Below the pieces are notes generated by a model that saw nothing but the letters and a program-made list of their open reading frames with translations, was not told the origin of the DNA and made no database searches. Position numbers and translations under genes: made by a program. From Lihuaxuella thermophila (GTDB lineage Bacteria; Bacillota; Bacilli; Thermoactinomycetales; Thermoactinomycetaceae), in the NCBI RefSeq assembly GCF_900110165.1, contig NZ_FOCQ01000005.1:186001-250000 (forward strand): a DNA stretch of 64,000 nt, given 5' to 3'. Shown here piece by piece: positions 9,019 through 16,169 of this stretch. Positions within the stretch are counted from its first letter, which is position 1. Each line of letters begins with the position of its first letter.

Positions 9019-9693
9019 TCAAATGTTCGGGATTTGCCAATCAACCGGTTCAATCCCGATTTTTTGCAGAAATTCGTTGGTTCTGGAGAACGGGCGACTG
9101 CCGAAGAAGCCGCGGTTGGCGGCAAAAGGGCTCGGGTGTGCCGATTCGATGATAAAATGATGATCATGGGTGATCAGTGCTTTTTTCTCCTGCGCATTTC
9201 TGCCCCACAGGATAAATACCACCGGCCGTTCCCGTTCATTTAAGGTGCGGATCACCTGGCTGGTGAATTCTTCCCAACCTTTCCCCCTGTGCGAATTGGG
9301 CTGTCCGGCTCTGACGGTAAGCACATTGTTGAGCATCAAGACTCCTTGCTCGGCCCATTTTTTCAGGTATCCGTTATTGGGGATGTAACATCCCAAATCA
9401 TCCTGAAGTTCTTTAAAAATGTTTTGCAAAGAGGGAGGCGGTTTGATGCCCGGTTTGACCGAGAAACTCAGGCCGTGAGCCTGTCCCGGGCCGTGATAGG
9501 GATCTTGTCCGATGATTACCACTTTGGTGTCAGAATAAGGCGTCAGGTGCAAAGCCGAGTAAATTTCCCATTTGTCCGGGTAAATCGTCTTTGTGCTATA
9601 TTCTTCCAGCAAAAATTGACGTAACTTCAGATAATACGGTTTATTGAATTCATCATCCAGATAATGGGCCCAATCGTTTTTTAGGATTGCCAT
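9019..9693 (-). CDS. ung: Uracil-DNA glycosylase, family 1
   Basis: A 224-residue DNA-repair enzyme that removes uracil from DNA. The water-activating motif GQDPYHG is at residues 62-68 (catalytic Asp64). The second motif [13 protein letters not shown] is near residue 187 and contains the leucine-loop region of the family. Length matches the family. It is a single-gene unit: an extended -10 promoter lies upstream (9751-9759, minus) and a strong hairpin lies right after the stop. Confidence 0.97.
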   Translation of the reverse strand: MAILKNDWAHYLDDEFNKPYYLKLRQFLLEEYSTKTIYPDKWEIYSALHLTPYSDTKVVIIGQDPYHGPGQAHGLSFSVKPGIKPPPSLQNIFKELQDDLGCYIPNNGYLKKWAEQGVLMLNNVLTVRAGQPNSHRGKGWEEFTSQVIRTLNERERPVVFILWGRNAQEKKALITHDHHFIIESAHPSPFAANRGFFGSRPFSRTNEFLQKIGIEPVDWQIPNI

Positions 9694-9750
9694 GACTTAT
9701 TCCTCTCCCTGGAACTGGCTGTGATCTTGCAGATTCTCTGTCTGGTTGGA

Positions 9751-9759
9751 ATTATAACA
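9751..9759 (-). promoter_or_regulatory. Extended -10 promoter of ung
   Basis: On the minus strand, TGTTATAAT has a perfect TATAAT and an extended TGn. The -35 region is poor. The distance to the ung start is about 57 bases. Confidence 0.5.
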
Positions 9760-9764
9760 TCATT

Positions 9765-9793
9765 TTGACACAGGACTTTTGCTTCTGTAAAGA
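9765..9793 (+). promoter_or_regulatory. Possible rightward promoter
   Basis: TTGACA is a perfect -35 element, followed after 17 bases by TAAAGA, a weak -10. It points towards a 16-codon frame at 9859. Confidence 0.3.
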
Positions 9794-9858
9794 ATTTCGG
9801 ATCAAAGTCGTTGCATCGCAGTTTGGACATTAGCAAACTGGAAGAAGGGAGAATACAC

Positions 9859-9909
9859 ATGATTTCATTGAATTTTCATCGTATTTTTGTTTTTATCCGT
9901 ATCGTTTGA
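9859..9909 (+). CDS. Possible very small peptide gene (16 residues)
   Basis: The frame encodes MISLNFHRIFVFIRIV. AAGGGAGA lies about 7 bases before the ATG, and a TTGACA promoter candidate lies upstream. The peptide is hydrophobic with three basic residues. G+C-rich repeats follow it. It could be a leader peptide, a membrane microprotein or chance. No homolog is known to me. Confidence 0.25.
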   Translation: MISLNFHRIFVFIRIV

Positions 9910-9972
9910 GGCCGGGATTCGGTATGGCCGGGGCGGAAAAACCCCCGAAATGGATAACATTTGTACCGGAAA

Positions 9973-9984
9973 GCCAAACGTTTG
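9973..9984. repeat. 12-base perfect palindrome
   Basis: CCAAACGTTTGG lies between ung and the ATP-grasp gene and is followed by T residues on the plus strand. It may be an operator half of the divergent region or a weak terminator. Confidence 0.3.
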
Positions 9985-10006
9985 GTTTTTCTTATTAAAA
10001 CATGAT

Positions 10007-10063
10007 AAATTATTTTAATTACAAATAATTTAATTGACCTGAATGTTCGTTTTTTTGTACTAT
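10007..10063 (+). promoter_or_regulatory. Promoter of the ATP-grasp gene with abutting inverted repeat
   Basis: AAATTATTT and AAATAATTT (10007-10015, 10023-10031) are perfect 9-base arms. They abut a -35 TTGACC (10034-10039), with TACTAT (10058-10063) as the -10 after 18 bases. The untranslated leader would be about 165 bases. Confidence 0.5.
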
Positions 10064-10235
10064 TAGATTAGACACTCTTTTTCAAGGTGGGATTGCTTTA
10101 GAAAACGAGATTCGATGCTTTGTCATGCTGTGGATCAAGGGTCCTCTGTACAAGCTGATTGTCAAGGATTGGAGTGTATTGCTTCCCGATTCCATCTGCG
10201 GGACAACATCTATTGAATAAAGGGGATGTCTTGTT

Positions 10236-11441
10236 GTGAGTATTCTGATTTTCAATAAATTACCGCACTCCGACGTTCCTTATGAAAAGTGGTTGGAGGA
10301 CCTGAATGAAGAGCTGCTTTTACTTACCGCCCGTAAATGGGCTAAAGATTTTAATGGCTATGCACAAATCATGTCTTTTGATGATTATGATACCAACAAC
10401 GCGATTGAGTGGATTGCACTGGAATGGTACAAGCAGTATCCCTATCATACGGTCATCGCCACCGCGGAACGTGACATTCTGCGGGCTGCAAGGATACGGC
10501 AGCTGCTCGGGATCGACGGACAATCCTGGGAGAGCGCTTTGTCCTTCCGCAACAAAGTGAAGATGAAACAGATTTTGAGTGAAGCGAAGATAGAAGTACC
10601 TCCTTTTAAACTGCTTGAAACGCCCGTGGATTTGTATGAATTTATCGAGGAGAACGGATATCCGGTCGTGGTCAAGCCGGTCGACGGCATGGGCTCGAGA
10701 AATACGACTGTCCTTCATGACAGGGAAGAGACGATTCGGTATCTTACCGAAGGGTTGACGCCAAATCTCGAGGTTGAAAAGTTTATTGAAGGGCAAATGT
10801 ATCATATCGACGGGCTGGTGTTAGACGGTGAATTGATTCATATCTGGCCTTCCAAATACATCAATGATTGTTTGGCTTTCCATGAGGGAAAATGTCTCGG
10901 CAGCCATCTTCTTGAACCGAAAAATCCGCTTACTCCAAGGCTTAAGGCCTATGTCGCATCCCTCTTAAATGCCCTTCCCACTCCTCTTCACACTACCTTC
11001 CACGCTGAAGTTTTCCACACGCCACAAGATGAATTAATCGTTTGTGAAGTTGCCTGCCGCACGGGCGGATCAAGAATTGTTGAGGAATTTCGGCAGGCCT
11101 TCGAGATCGATCTTACCAAATTGTCCGTCCAGGCACAGTGCGGTTTGAAGGTGGAGATTCCCGAGAGAGTCATGAACGGCGCGGATCCGAAATCTCAGTT
11201 TGGATTTATCGGCATTCCTCCCAAACAAGGCATTTTTCACAGCGGTCCGGCATGGGATCATTTACCGCCTTGGGTGACTGAGTACAAGTTACTCGCCGAG
11301 TCCGGGCAGTATTTTACCGGGGCTCACACGAGTGTGGATTATGTGGTCACGCTTGTGGTTAAGGGAGATTCGGAAAGGCAGGTATATCAGCGTTTGCTGG
11401 AGATGGCCGACTTTTTCGAGCAGACGATGGTTTGGGGATAG
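10236..11441 (+). CDS. ATP-grasp ligase of unknown substrate
   Basis: A 401-residue ATP-grasp enzyme starting with GTG; the site AAAGGGGATG lies upstream. The ATP-grasp core runs from about residue 105 to 315: lysine-containing YPVVVKPVDGMGSRN (about 145-160), the hinge VEKFIEGQMYHIDGLVLDG, and the metal-binding HAEVFHTPQDELIVCEVACRTGGSRI. This arrangement resembles carnosine-synthase and BacD-type amino-acid ligases, which join a carboxylate to an amine through an acyl phosphate. The partner substrates cannot be read from the sequence. It is a single-gene unit with its own promoter and terminator and no biosynthetic neighbours. Confidence 0.82.
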   Translation: MSILIFNKLPHSDVPYEKWLEDLNEELLLLTARKWAKDFNGYAQIMSFDDYDTNNAIEWIALEWYKQYPYHTVIATAERDILRAARIRQLLGIDGQSWESALSFRNKVKMKQILSEAKIEVPPFKLLETPVDLYEFIEENGYPVVVKPVDGMGSRNTTVLHDREETIRYLTEGLTPNLEVEKFIEGQMYHIDGLVLDGELIHIWPSKYINDCLAFHEGKCLGSHLLEPKNPLTPRLKAYVASLLNALPTPLHTTFHAEVFHTPQDELIVCEVACRTGGSRIVEEFRQAFEIDLTKLSVQAQCGLKVEIPERVMNGADPKSQFGFIGIPPKQGIFHSGPAWDHLPPWVTEYKLLAESGQYFTGAHTSVDYVVTLVVKGDSERQVYQRLLEMADFFEQTMVWG

Positions 11442-11454
11442 CTGAACATTCTGG

Positions 11455-11496
11455 AATAACAAGAAGAGATCCGGCCCGGGATCTCTTCTTGTTATT
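11455..11496 (+). terminator. Terminator of the ATP-grasp gene
   Basis: A 17-base-pair perfect stem AATAACAAGAAGAGATC with its complement, loop CGGCCCGG, starts 14 bases after the stop codon. Confidence 0.75.
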
Positions 11497-11621
11497 TTCA
11501 CCCGCCGCCGGGCTGCGCATTTTTTTACTGAATAGAAATCTCATCCTTGACCGGACCGTCTGATCGTTCTAAACTTAAGTTAGTTGACAGGGTAAATGAC
11601 TCACTGGGACAAAATGAAGTT

Positions 11622-11652
11622 ACACCTCAAAGCTGATATGGGGTGTTTTTTC
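11622..11652 (+). terminator. Hairpin with T-run in the leader of the M23 gene
   Basis: ACACCTC pairs with GGGGTGT (11622-11628 with 11640-11646), followed by six T residues. A TTGACA box lies at 11584-11589. It may be an attenuator or end a short RNA upstream of the M23 peptidase promoter. Confidence 0.4.
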
Positions 11653-11654
11653 TT

Positions 11655-11698
11655 CACCCTCGAGGGTGGTTGGGGTGCAATTTCTGTACTTGTATGAT
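11655..11698 (+). promoter_or_regulatory. Promoter of the M23 peptidase gene with adjacent palindrome
   Basis: The perfect 14-base palindrome CACCCTCGAGGGTG (11655-11668) abuts a -35-like TTGGGG (11670-11675). After 17 bases comes TATGAT (11693-11698) as a good -10. The palindrome is well placed as an operator. Confidence 0.5.
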
Positions 11699-11726
11699 AA
11701 ATGTATTCAATCATAGGGAGATGACG

Positions 11727-12935
11727 ATGAGCAGACCATCGTTATTGATCGTAACAGCGTTATTGACCGTATTGATCGTCTTCTTGCCTCCAAGCAACAA
11801 GGCTTGGCTGTATAAATGGGAATCTCTTCTGGAGCCGGGGACGGAGCCTTCCCGGATGAACAGAATTGCCGATCCGCCTGAGCGCGGCTCGGAAAGAACA
11901 GAGCAGGATCGGAACAAGATCAACTCGCAAAAACCGGCCAATGAACGAGTTGCCTCGACCCCTGGTGCGGAAAAAAACGAATGGGTTCCCTTGACAACGC
12001 TGTCCCGACGGAACGTCTTTTACGTGAGTTTGGAAGAGGTCAAAAAACGTTTACATGTCGGGGCCAAAGTAGACAGGGAAGATGGCGAGATCTTTCTCTC
12101 CTTCGGGACAACCACTTTCCAATTGCTTCAAGATGTACCAGTGGTAAACATCAACGGGATTTACGCACCCCTCCAAGCGGCCCCCCTGATCGAAGACGGG
12201 CAGGTCTGGCTTCCCGTTTCCATGATTCAAAACCTATTGGGGCAAAAAATTTCCGGGAGCGGGGAAAAAGCCTTCTGGAAAGGGGACCCCACAGCCGTAC
12301 CTGCATTTGCTCCACAAAAGAGATTGCCTCGAATGGCCGTAAGTCAGATGGCTGACTATCTTTCATTTTTACAGACACCGATCGCCGGAGCTCATGTCAG
12401 TACAAAGACCTCGCACTTGCCCGGAGCCCCCCGGGCCTACCGAAACGGGATCCATGAGGGAATTGACTGGTACAGCTATGGAACCGGCGTGAAGATTACC
12501 AAAAAAACGCCTGTCCTCTCCATGGCGGATGGAATCATCGTGAGGGCGGATCATGATTATAAAGAAATGACCGTTAGGGAGCGTCAGCGTTTGCTTGCTC
12601 GCGGCGTAAAAAATGACGGGCAAACTCCTGCTTACATATTGGATAAGCTTCGCGGAAGATCTGTCTGGATTCAATATGACAAAGGGGTGATGGCCCGTTA
12701 CGTTCATCTGGACCGGATTTCCGGGAAAGTGAGAGCCGGGCAAAGAATTAAAGCAGGCGAAATCATCGGTTATGCGGGGAACTCGGGAACCAGTGACGGG
12801 GCAAAGGGGACCGGGAACGGCGTTCATTTGCACTTGGATATTTTCATTTACGGAGATTGGTTCTGGAAAAACTATTCCATGGCAGAACGAAGGGAAATAT
12901 TGGAGCAGATCTTTAATCAAACCAAAAATCGCTGA
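11727..12935 (+). CDS. Secreted or membrane-anchored M23 peptidase (LytM type)
   Basis: A protein of about 402 residues. AGGGAG six bases before the ATG at 11727 fixes the start. Residues 5-25 are a signal or anchor segment. A Ser/Arg-rich linker follows. Residues about 90-195 resemble a copper-amine-oxidase N-terminal-like surface domain. The C-terminal third is a lysostaphin-type metallopeptidase: HEGIDWYSYG supplies the first zinc His and Asp and HLHLD the HxH, with GYAGNSG between. It probably cuts peptidoglycan crosslinks or stem peptides outside the cell. A helical insert of about 40 residues splits the peptidase domain. A terminator follows. Confidence 0.85.
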   Translation: MSRPSLLIVTALLTVLIVFLPPSNKAWLYKWESLLEPGTEPSRMNRIADPPERGSERTEQDRNKINSQKPANERVASTPGAEKNEWVPLTTLSRRNVFYVSLEEVKKRLHVGAKVDREDGEIFLSFGTTTFQLLQDVPVVNINGIYAPLQAAPLIEDGQVWLPVSMIQNLLGQKISGSGEKAFWKGDPTAVPAFAPQKRLPRMAVSQMADYLSFLQTPIAGAHVSTKTSHLPGAPRAYRNGIHEGIDWYSYGTGVKITKKTPVLSMADGIIVRADHDYKEMTVRERQRLLARGVKNDGQTPAYILDKLRGRSVWIQYDKGVMARYVHLDRISGKVRAGQRIKAGEIIGYAGNSGTSDGAKGTGNGVHLHLDIFIYGDWFWKNYSMAERREILEQIFNQTKNR

Positions 12936-12950
12936 AAAACGGCTCATTTT

Positions 12951-12986
12951 GGGTGTTAATCGGTGATGAAGATTAACCCCTTTTTT
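12951..12986 (+). terminator. Terminator after the M23 peptidase gene
   Basis: GGGTGTTAATC pairs with GATTAACCCC with one bulged T, followed by six T residues. Confidence 0.7.
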
Positions 12987-13057
12987 ACTTTGCCTTCAAA
13001 TTTATCCTTTATCATGGTATTATACAATGATGTCAACAGTAGGGCGGAGGTGGGCGC

Positions 13058-13591
13058 ATGAGAAGTTTGGCTGCCTGGTTGGCTCGTTATGATCATAGTC
13101 TGATCCATCTGGTCAATTGTCAGTGGAAATGCCGTTTTTTCGACTGGTTGATGCCGCGCGTTACCCATCTGGGCGGAGCGACCGCGACTTTAAGTTTTCT
13201 CATCGGTTGGGTGATCCTGATGCCCAAAATGATCAAAATGTGGGCAGTTGAAGGGTTCGTAGCCCTGGTGAGCAGCCATTTGGCCGTTCACTTCCTCAAA
13301 ATGTTTCTGCCTCGAATCCGTCCATATTTAAAGATCAAGCATCTCCACACTTTCCCGAATCCGCTGACTGATTACTCTTTTCCGTCCGGCCATACCACCG
13401 CTGCATTTTCGATTGCCGTAACCTATATCCTGCATGCACCTGCTCTCATCTTTATTTTTTTGCCTTATGCGGTGACCGTTGGTTTTTCGCGGATGTATCT
13501 GGCTTTGCATTATCCGACCGATGTGCTGATGGGGACTTGCCTGGGCAGCGGATTTGCCGTGGGAACTGTCTATCTGTTTGAGTTGCTGTAA
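13058..13591 (+). CDS. PAP2-family membrane phosphatase
   Basis: A 177-residue integral membrane protein with about five spans. The three PAP2 signature blocks are present: KMFLPRIRP near residue 88, PSGH near 109, and SRMYLALHYPTD near 147, whose His is the catalytic nucleophile's partner. Such enzymes remove phosphate from lipid pyrophosphates, often undecaprenyl pyrophosphate (BcrC-like), and so recycle the cell-wall carrier lipid. The start has GGGCGGAGGTGGG upstream. Two terminator hairpins follow. Exact substrate is inferred from family only. Confidence 0.85.
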   Translation: MRSLAAWLARYDHSLIHLVNCQWKCRFFDWLMPRVTHLGGATATLSFLIGWVILMPKMIKMWAVEGFVALVSSHLAVHFLKMFLPRIRPYLKIKHLHTFPNPLTDYSFPSGHTTAAFSIAVTYILHAPALIFIFLPYAVTVGFSRMYLALHYPTDVLMGTCLGSGFAVGTVYLFELL

Positions 13592-13623
13592 ATACCCGGA
13601 AAACGGATGCAACTGAATGAATG

Positions 13624-13650
13624 GCCGGAAACAAACCGGCAGTCTTTTTT
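13624..13650 (+). terminator. Terminator of the PAP2 gene
   Basis: GCCGG pairs with CCGGC, followed by TCTTTTTTT. Confidence 0.6.
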
Positions 13651-13676
13651 TATTTATTCCCCGTGTTGACATGAAA

Positions 13677-13724
13677 AACCCAGCTGTCCCACATGATGAC
13701 GGAAGGAAGCTGGGTTCTTTTTTT
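13677..13724 (+). terminator. Second hairpin terminator
   Basis: AACCCAGCT pairs with AGCTGGGTT (13677-13685 with 13708-13716), followed by seven T residues. It backs up the previous terminator. Confidence 0.65.
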
Positions 13725-13956
13725 GTTCTGTTTTGAAACCCACTCGATTGCACGTCCTTTTCCGTATTCATTGGTTTATTGGTGTAAACATGCTGTCCTG
13801 TAATGCCCGTGTCTGGTCCGATTGATGTAGAGTGGCCTATCAGTGAAGAGGGTTGAAACAGATGGCTGATCAGCCAATCAGGGAATTGTTTTTTCCGTTT
13901 TTTTATTTTTTCGTTTATGGTAGAATAAAGTCGAGAACATATGTTTTAATAAGGGT
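13725..13956. other. Intergenic region with a palindrome
   Basis: No gene is seen. It contains the perfect 14-base palindrome TGGCTGATCAGCCA (13863-13876) and a TAGAAT -10-like box at 13921-13926 with only T-runs in place of a -35. Confidence 0.35.
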
Positions 13957-13987
13957 TCCAAGGGTCTTTTCCCGGGAGCCTTTTTTT
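13954..13987 (+). terminator. Plus-strand terminator hairpin
   Basis: GGTTCC pairs with GGAGCC (one wobble), with an inner AGGG/TCCC stem and seven T residues after it. It stops rightward transcription just before the leftward gene's end. No gene precedes it on the plus strand, so a short RNA is possible. Confidence 0.5.
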
Positions 13988-14285
13988 ATCCGAAAACATC
14001 AAAGACTTTTCCGCTGATGTAAGTCACTCCCTCATCCAATTCGACGACCATGCCGTCCAAAAGGTTGATGACCAGTTCTTGACCGTTTGCCGATTCCAAC
14101 TTCACGGTCAGCGGTTTCGATATCTCCGGGATCAGGTCTACGTTGACAAGGACTTTGGTTTCCTGATCATCCTCTTGATCATGCACGTTCGAAACCAGCC
14201 TGACATTATACCGGGGTTGCGTTTTCAGGTCGTTCATGAAATGATATAATTCGCTTGGCTCTCCGGTAACGCACAATTTTAGCAA
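13986..14285 (-). CDS. Small DUF3970-like protein
   Basis: A 99-residue protein with a TTG start and AAGGAGGG seven bases upstream. Residues 1-50 (KLCVTGEPSELYHFMNDLKTQ, then YNVRLVSNVHDQ and VLVNVDLIPE) resemble the DUF3970 fold of small Bacillales proteins. The second half adds beta-strand-like sequence ending in GKVFDVFG. There is no signal or membrane segment. It lies divergent to the HTH-TPR regulator, sharing the A+T-rich region that carries a 16-base palindrome. Function is unknown; the family match is by pattern memory only. Confidence 0.6.
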   Translation of the reverse strand: MLKLCVTGEPSELYHFMNDLKTQPRYNVRLVSNVHDQEDDQETKVLVNVDLIPEISKPLTVKLESANGQELVINLLDGMVVELDEGVTYISGKVFDVFG

Positions 14286-14474
14286 AGCAAATCCCTCCTT
14301 GATTTTTTAAATCTCCTGAAATATTATTTTTTAGAGGCTGTAATTGAGCGAAAGAGAGTTGCTGTGTTTATAAGTATATAATTTTCGCTAAATTTTTTCA
14401 AACATTTAAAAATACAATCATCTAGCGGCTGCTTTTTTAAAAATAATCGTAAATCCAGTTGTGCGAAACAAATT

Positions 14475-14490
14475 TTTTGCAATTGCAAAA
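14475..14490. promoter_or_regulatory. 16-base perfect palindrome upstream of the HTH-TPR regulator
   Basis: TTTTGCAATTGCAAAA is fully self-complementary and lies 95 bases before the regulator's GTG, in the divergent region. HTH_3 dimers bind such sites, so autoregulation is a fair inference. Confidence 0.5.
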
Positions 14491-14584
14491 TCTGTTTTTG
14501 GAGTTACACTGAAAATCTGAAAATCAGCGGCCATTGCCATACTAGACTTCATAGAAAATTTGATGTATTCTGAGGGGGAAAGGG

Positions 14585-15931
14585 GTGATACCACTGAAAT
14601 ACGCCAATCTGGCACAAATAGGCGAGCTGCTGCGCAAAAAGAGAAAAGAACTTGGGCTGCGCTTGGAAGATTTGGCAGATGAACAGATATCACCATCCAC
14701 CATCAGTAACATTGAACGAGGAATGCCCCATGTAAACAGTGAGAAAGTGAACTATCTTTCCAATAAATTAGGCATCAACCTGGATGAACTGCCCGAACTC
14801 CTGGACGAAGAAAAGCAAAAATTGAGAGAAATTAAACTGAAGCTTACATATATCGAAAACGTGATTGACTTAGTGAGCAACGAGAAGTGCTTCGCAAACC
14901 TGAAAAGATTGAACTTGCCCCATAATCACCTTTATGCTTCCACGGTCCAGTACTTAAAAGGGAAATACTATATGAATAAACAGAAGTGGAACAAAGCACA
15001 AAACCACTTTCTGGAAGCGATCCGCTTGGAAGATCAATCGCCGGAACTTAATAAATCCAATATCAAGGCGGCTAGTTTAAACGAGCTTGCGCGTGCTTAT
15101 TATTTCGAAAATAGATTGGAAGAGGCGTTGGAATACACGGAAGACGGAATCAAGTGCTTTGTTGAAAATGGAGAGCGGAAATATGTGAAATACATCTTGC
15201 TAGTCTCCAAAGCAGTTTATCTGGAAAAATTGGACCGCATCGATGAAGCCCAGTCCACTCTTCAGATGCTGTGGGAGGAAAGGGAAGAGATTGCGAGTTT
15301 GGAAGTTATTCTCAACATGTATGAGTTGAAGGCCGCGATATTGAAAAAGTTAAAGTCGTTTGACGAAGCGATCCGGGCGGCCAAGGAAGGCATCGATATT
15401 GCCAGGATCAATAAAGTGCACAACCGGTCGGTGGAACTGTTGATCACCTTGGGCGGGATTTACATGGAGACTGGGGATCTGGAAGCCGCGGAGAAAAGCT
15501 TTGTTGCGGCATTATGCATAAAGGAAAAGCTGGATAAAGAATATTTGTTAATCCCGGCCTATACGCAGATTGGCATGGTTTATCTGGAACAGAATAAACT
15601 GGAGGAAGCTCTTGAACATATCAAGGAAGCGGTCAAGATCGGGGAAAAGGCGAATGATGCGCTCCGCTACAGTCCCGCACTCATAGCTTTGGGAGATTAT
15701 CATCAGAAAAACGGTGATCCGAAAGAAGCCATCCGTTATTACCAGAAAGCCCTGGATCTGGCCCGGAAGCATATGCAAGGTCATCAGGAACGCGAATTAT
15801 GGTTTAAATTGGCCCAATGTTGGAATCAGATAGATAAGAATGAATTTCATAGATGCATGGAAAGATTGTTTATGATTGAAGTCCAGTTGAACAAGCCGAA
15901 ACGAGAACAAATTTTCATTGAAAGGAGGTGA
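14585..15931 (+). CDS. HTH-TPR transcriptional regulator, RRNPP type
   Basis: A 448-residue protein starting with GTG behind a G-rich ribosome site. Residues 10-70 are an XRE/HTH_3 DNA-binding domain (IGELLRKKRKELGLRLEDLADEQ; SPSTISNIERG). Residues from about 110 to the end are about eight tetratricopeptide repeats, for example ELARAYYFENRLEEALEYTE, GGIYMETGDLEAAEKS and GDYHQKNGDPKEAIRYYQKA. This is the build of RRNPP regulators (PlcR, NprR, Rgg), whose TPR groove binds a short imported peptide. Its last codons form the ribosome site of a 14-residue peptide gene, with a second copy following. The targets are not visible beyond a palindrome in its own upstream region. Confidence 0.88.
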   Translation: MIPLKYANLAQIGELLRKKRKELGLRLEDLADEQISPSTISNIERGMPHVNSEKVNYLSNKLGINLDELPELLDEEKQKLREIKLKLTYIENVIDLVSNEKCFANLKRLNLPHNHLYASTVQYLKGKYYMNKQKWNKAQNHFLEAIRLEDQSPELNKSNIKAASLNELARAYYFENRLEEALEYTEDGIKCFVENGERKYVKYILLVSKAVYLEKLDRIDEAQSTLQMLWEEREEIASLEVILNMYELKAAILKKLKSFDEAIRAAKEGIDIARINKVHNRSVELLITLGGIYMETGDLEAAEKSFVAALCIKEKLDKEYLLIPAYTQIGMVYLEQNKLEEALEHIKEAVKIGEKANDALRYSPALIALGDYHQKNGDPKEAIRYYQKALDLARKHMQGHQERELWFKLAQCWNQIDKNEFHRCMERLFMIEVQLNKPKREQIFIERR

Positions 15932-15936
15932 GTGGC

Positions 15937-15981
15937 TTGGCGCTCATCATCGTTCAACATACCGAACCACCAGGGACTTAA
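15937..15981 (+). CDS. Candidate signal peptide gene 1 (14 residues)
   Basis: The frame encodes MALIIVQHTEPPGT from a TTG start. AAAGGAGGTGA, five bases upstream, overlaps the stop codon of the HTH-TPR regulator, so the two are coupled. The peptide has no basic N-terminus and no long hydrophobic core, so it is not a normal exported pro-peptide. It shares LIIV and TEPPGT with the peptide at 16064, although the codons differ silently. By analogy with RRNPP systems it is probably the regulator's ligand; the C-terminal part would be the mature signal. An in-frame GTG at 15928 lies inside the ribosome site and is unlikely to be used. Confidence 0.72.
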   Translation: MALIIVQHTEPPGT

Positions 15982-16067
15982 TGGATCAAGCTGGTATTTC
16001 TTCCTGCACCGTATTTCCAACCGAGGGGAAAAATCAAGGATCTGATGGAGGAGGAGGAGAAGCATGA
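15981..16067 (+). CDS. Possible 28-residue frame linking the two peptide genes
   Basis: The ATG at 15981 overlaps the stop of peptide gene 1 (TAATG) and its TGA overlaps the start of peptide gene 2 (ATGA). It has no ribosome site of its own. The end reads GGGGEA because it runs through the ribosome site of gene 2. It may be only a coupling device, or chance. Confidence that a protein is made is low. Confidence 0.2.
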   Translation: MDQAGISSCTVFPTEGKNQGSDGGGGEA

Positions 16068-16111
16068 CACTTATCATCGTAAAACAACAAACCGAGCCCC
16101 CTGGCACTTAA
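16064..16111 (+). CDS. Candidate signal peptide gene 2 (15 residues)
   Basis: The frame encodes MTLIIVKQQTEPPGT from an ATG, four bases after a very strong GGAGGAGGAGGAG site. It is a second copy of the peptide at 15937: LIIV and TEPPGT are kept, and the middle is KQQ in place of QH. Six of the ten shared codons differ and all six changes are silent, so the protein sequence, not the DNA, has been conserved since duplication. Two related ligands for one receptor, or one ligand made at higher dose, are both possible. No signal peptide is present, so export would need a dedicated or non-classical route. Confidence 0.75.
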   Translation: MTLIIVKQQTEPPGT

Positions 16112-16169
16112 GTAGAGGCTCGATCAAAGCAGAAATATCTATCCATAGTTTTATTTTACTACAAAAGTC

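Noticed and set aside
10115-10216. 34-codon frame MLCHAVDQGSSVQADC... in the leader of the ATP-grasp gene
   Set aside because: The nearest purine-rich site is about 25 bases away and no conservation can be judged; it was considered as a precursor peptide but is unsupported.
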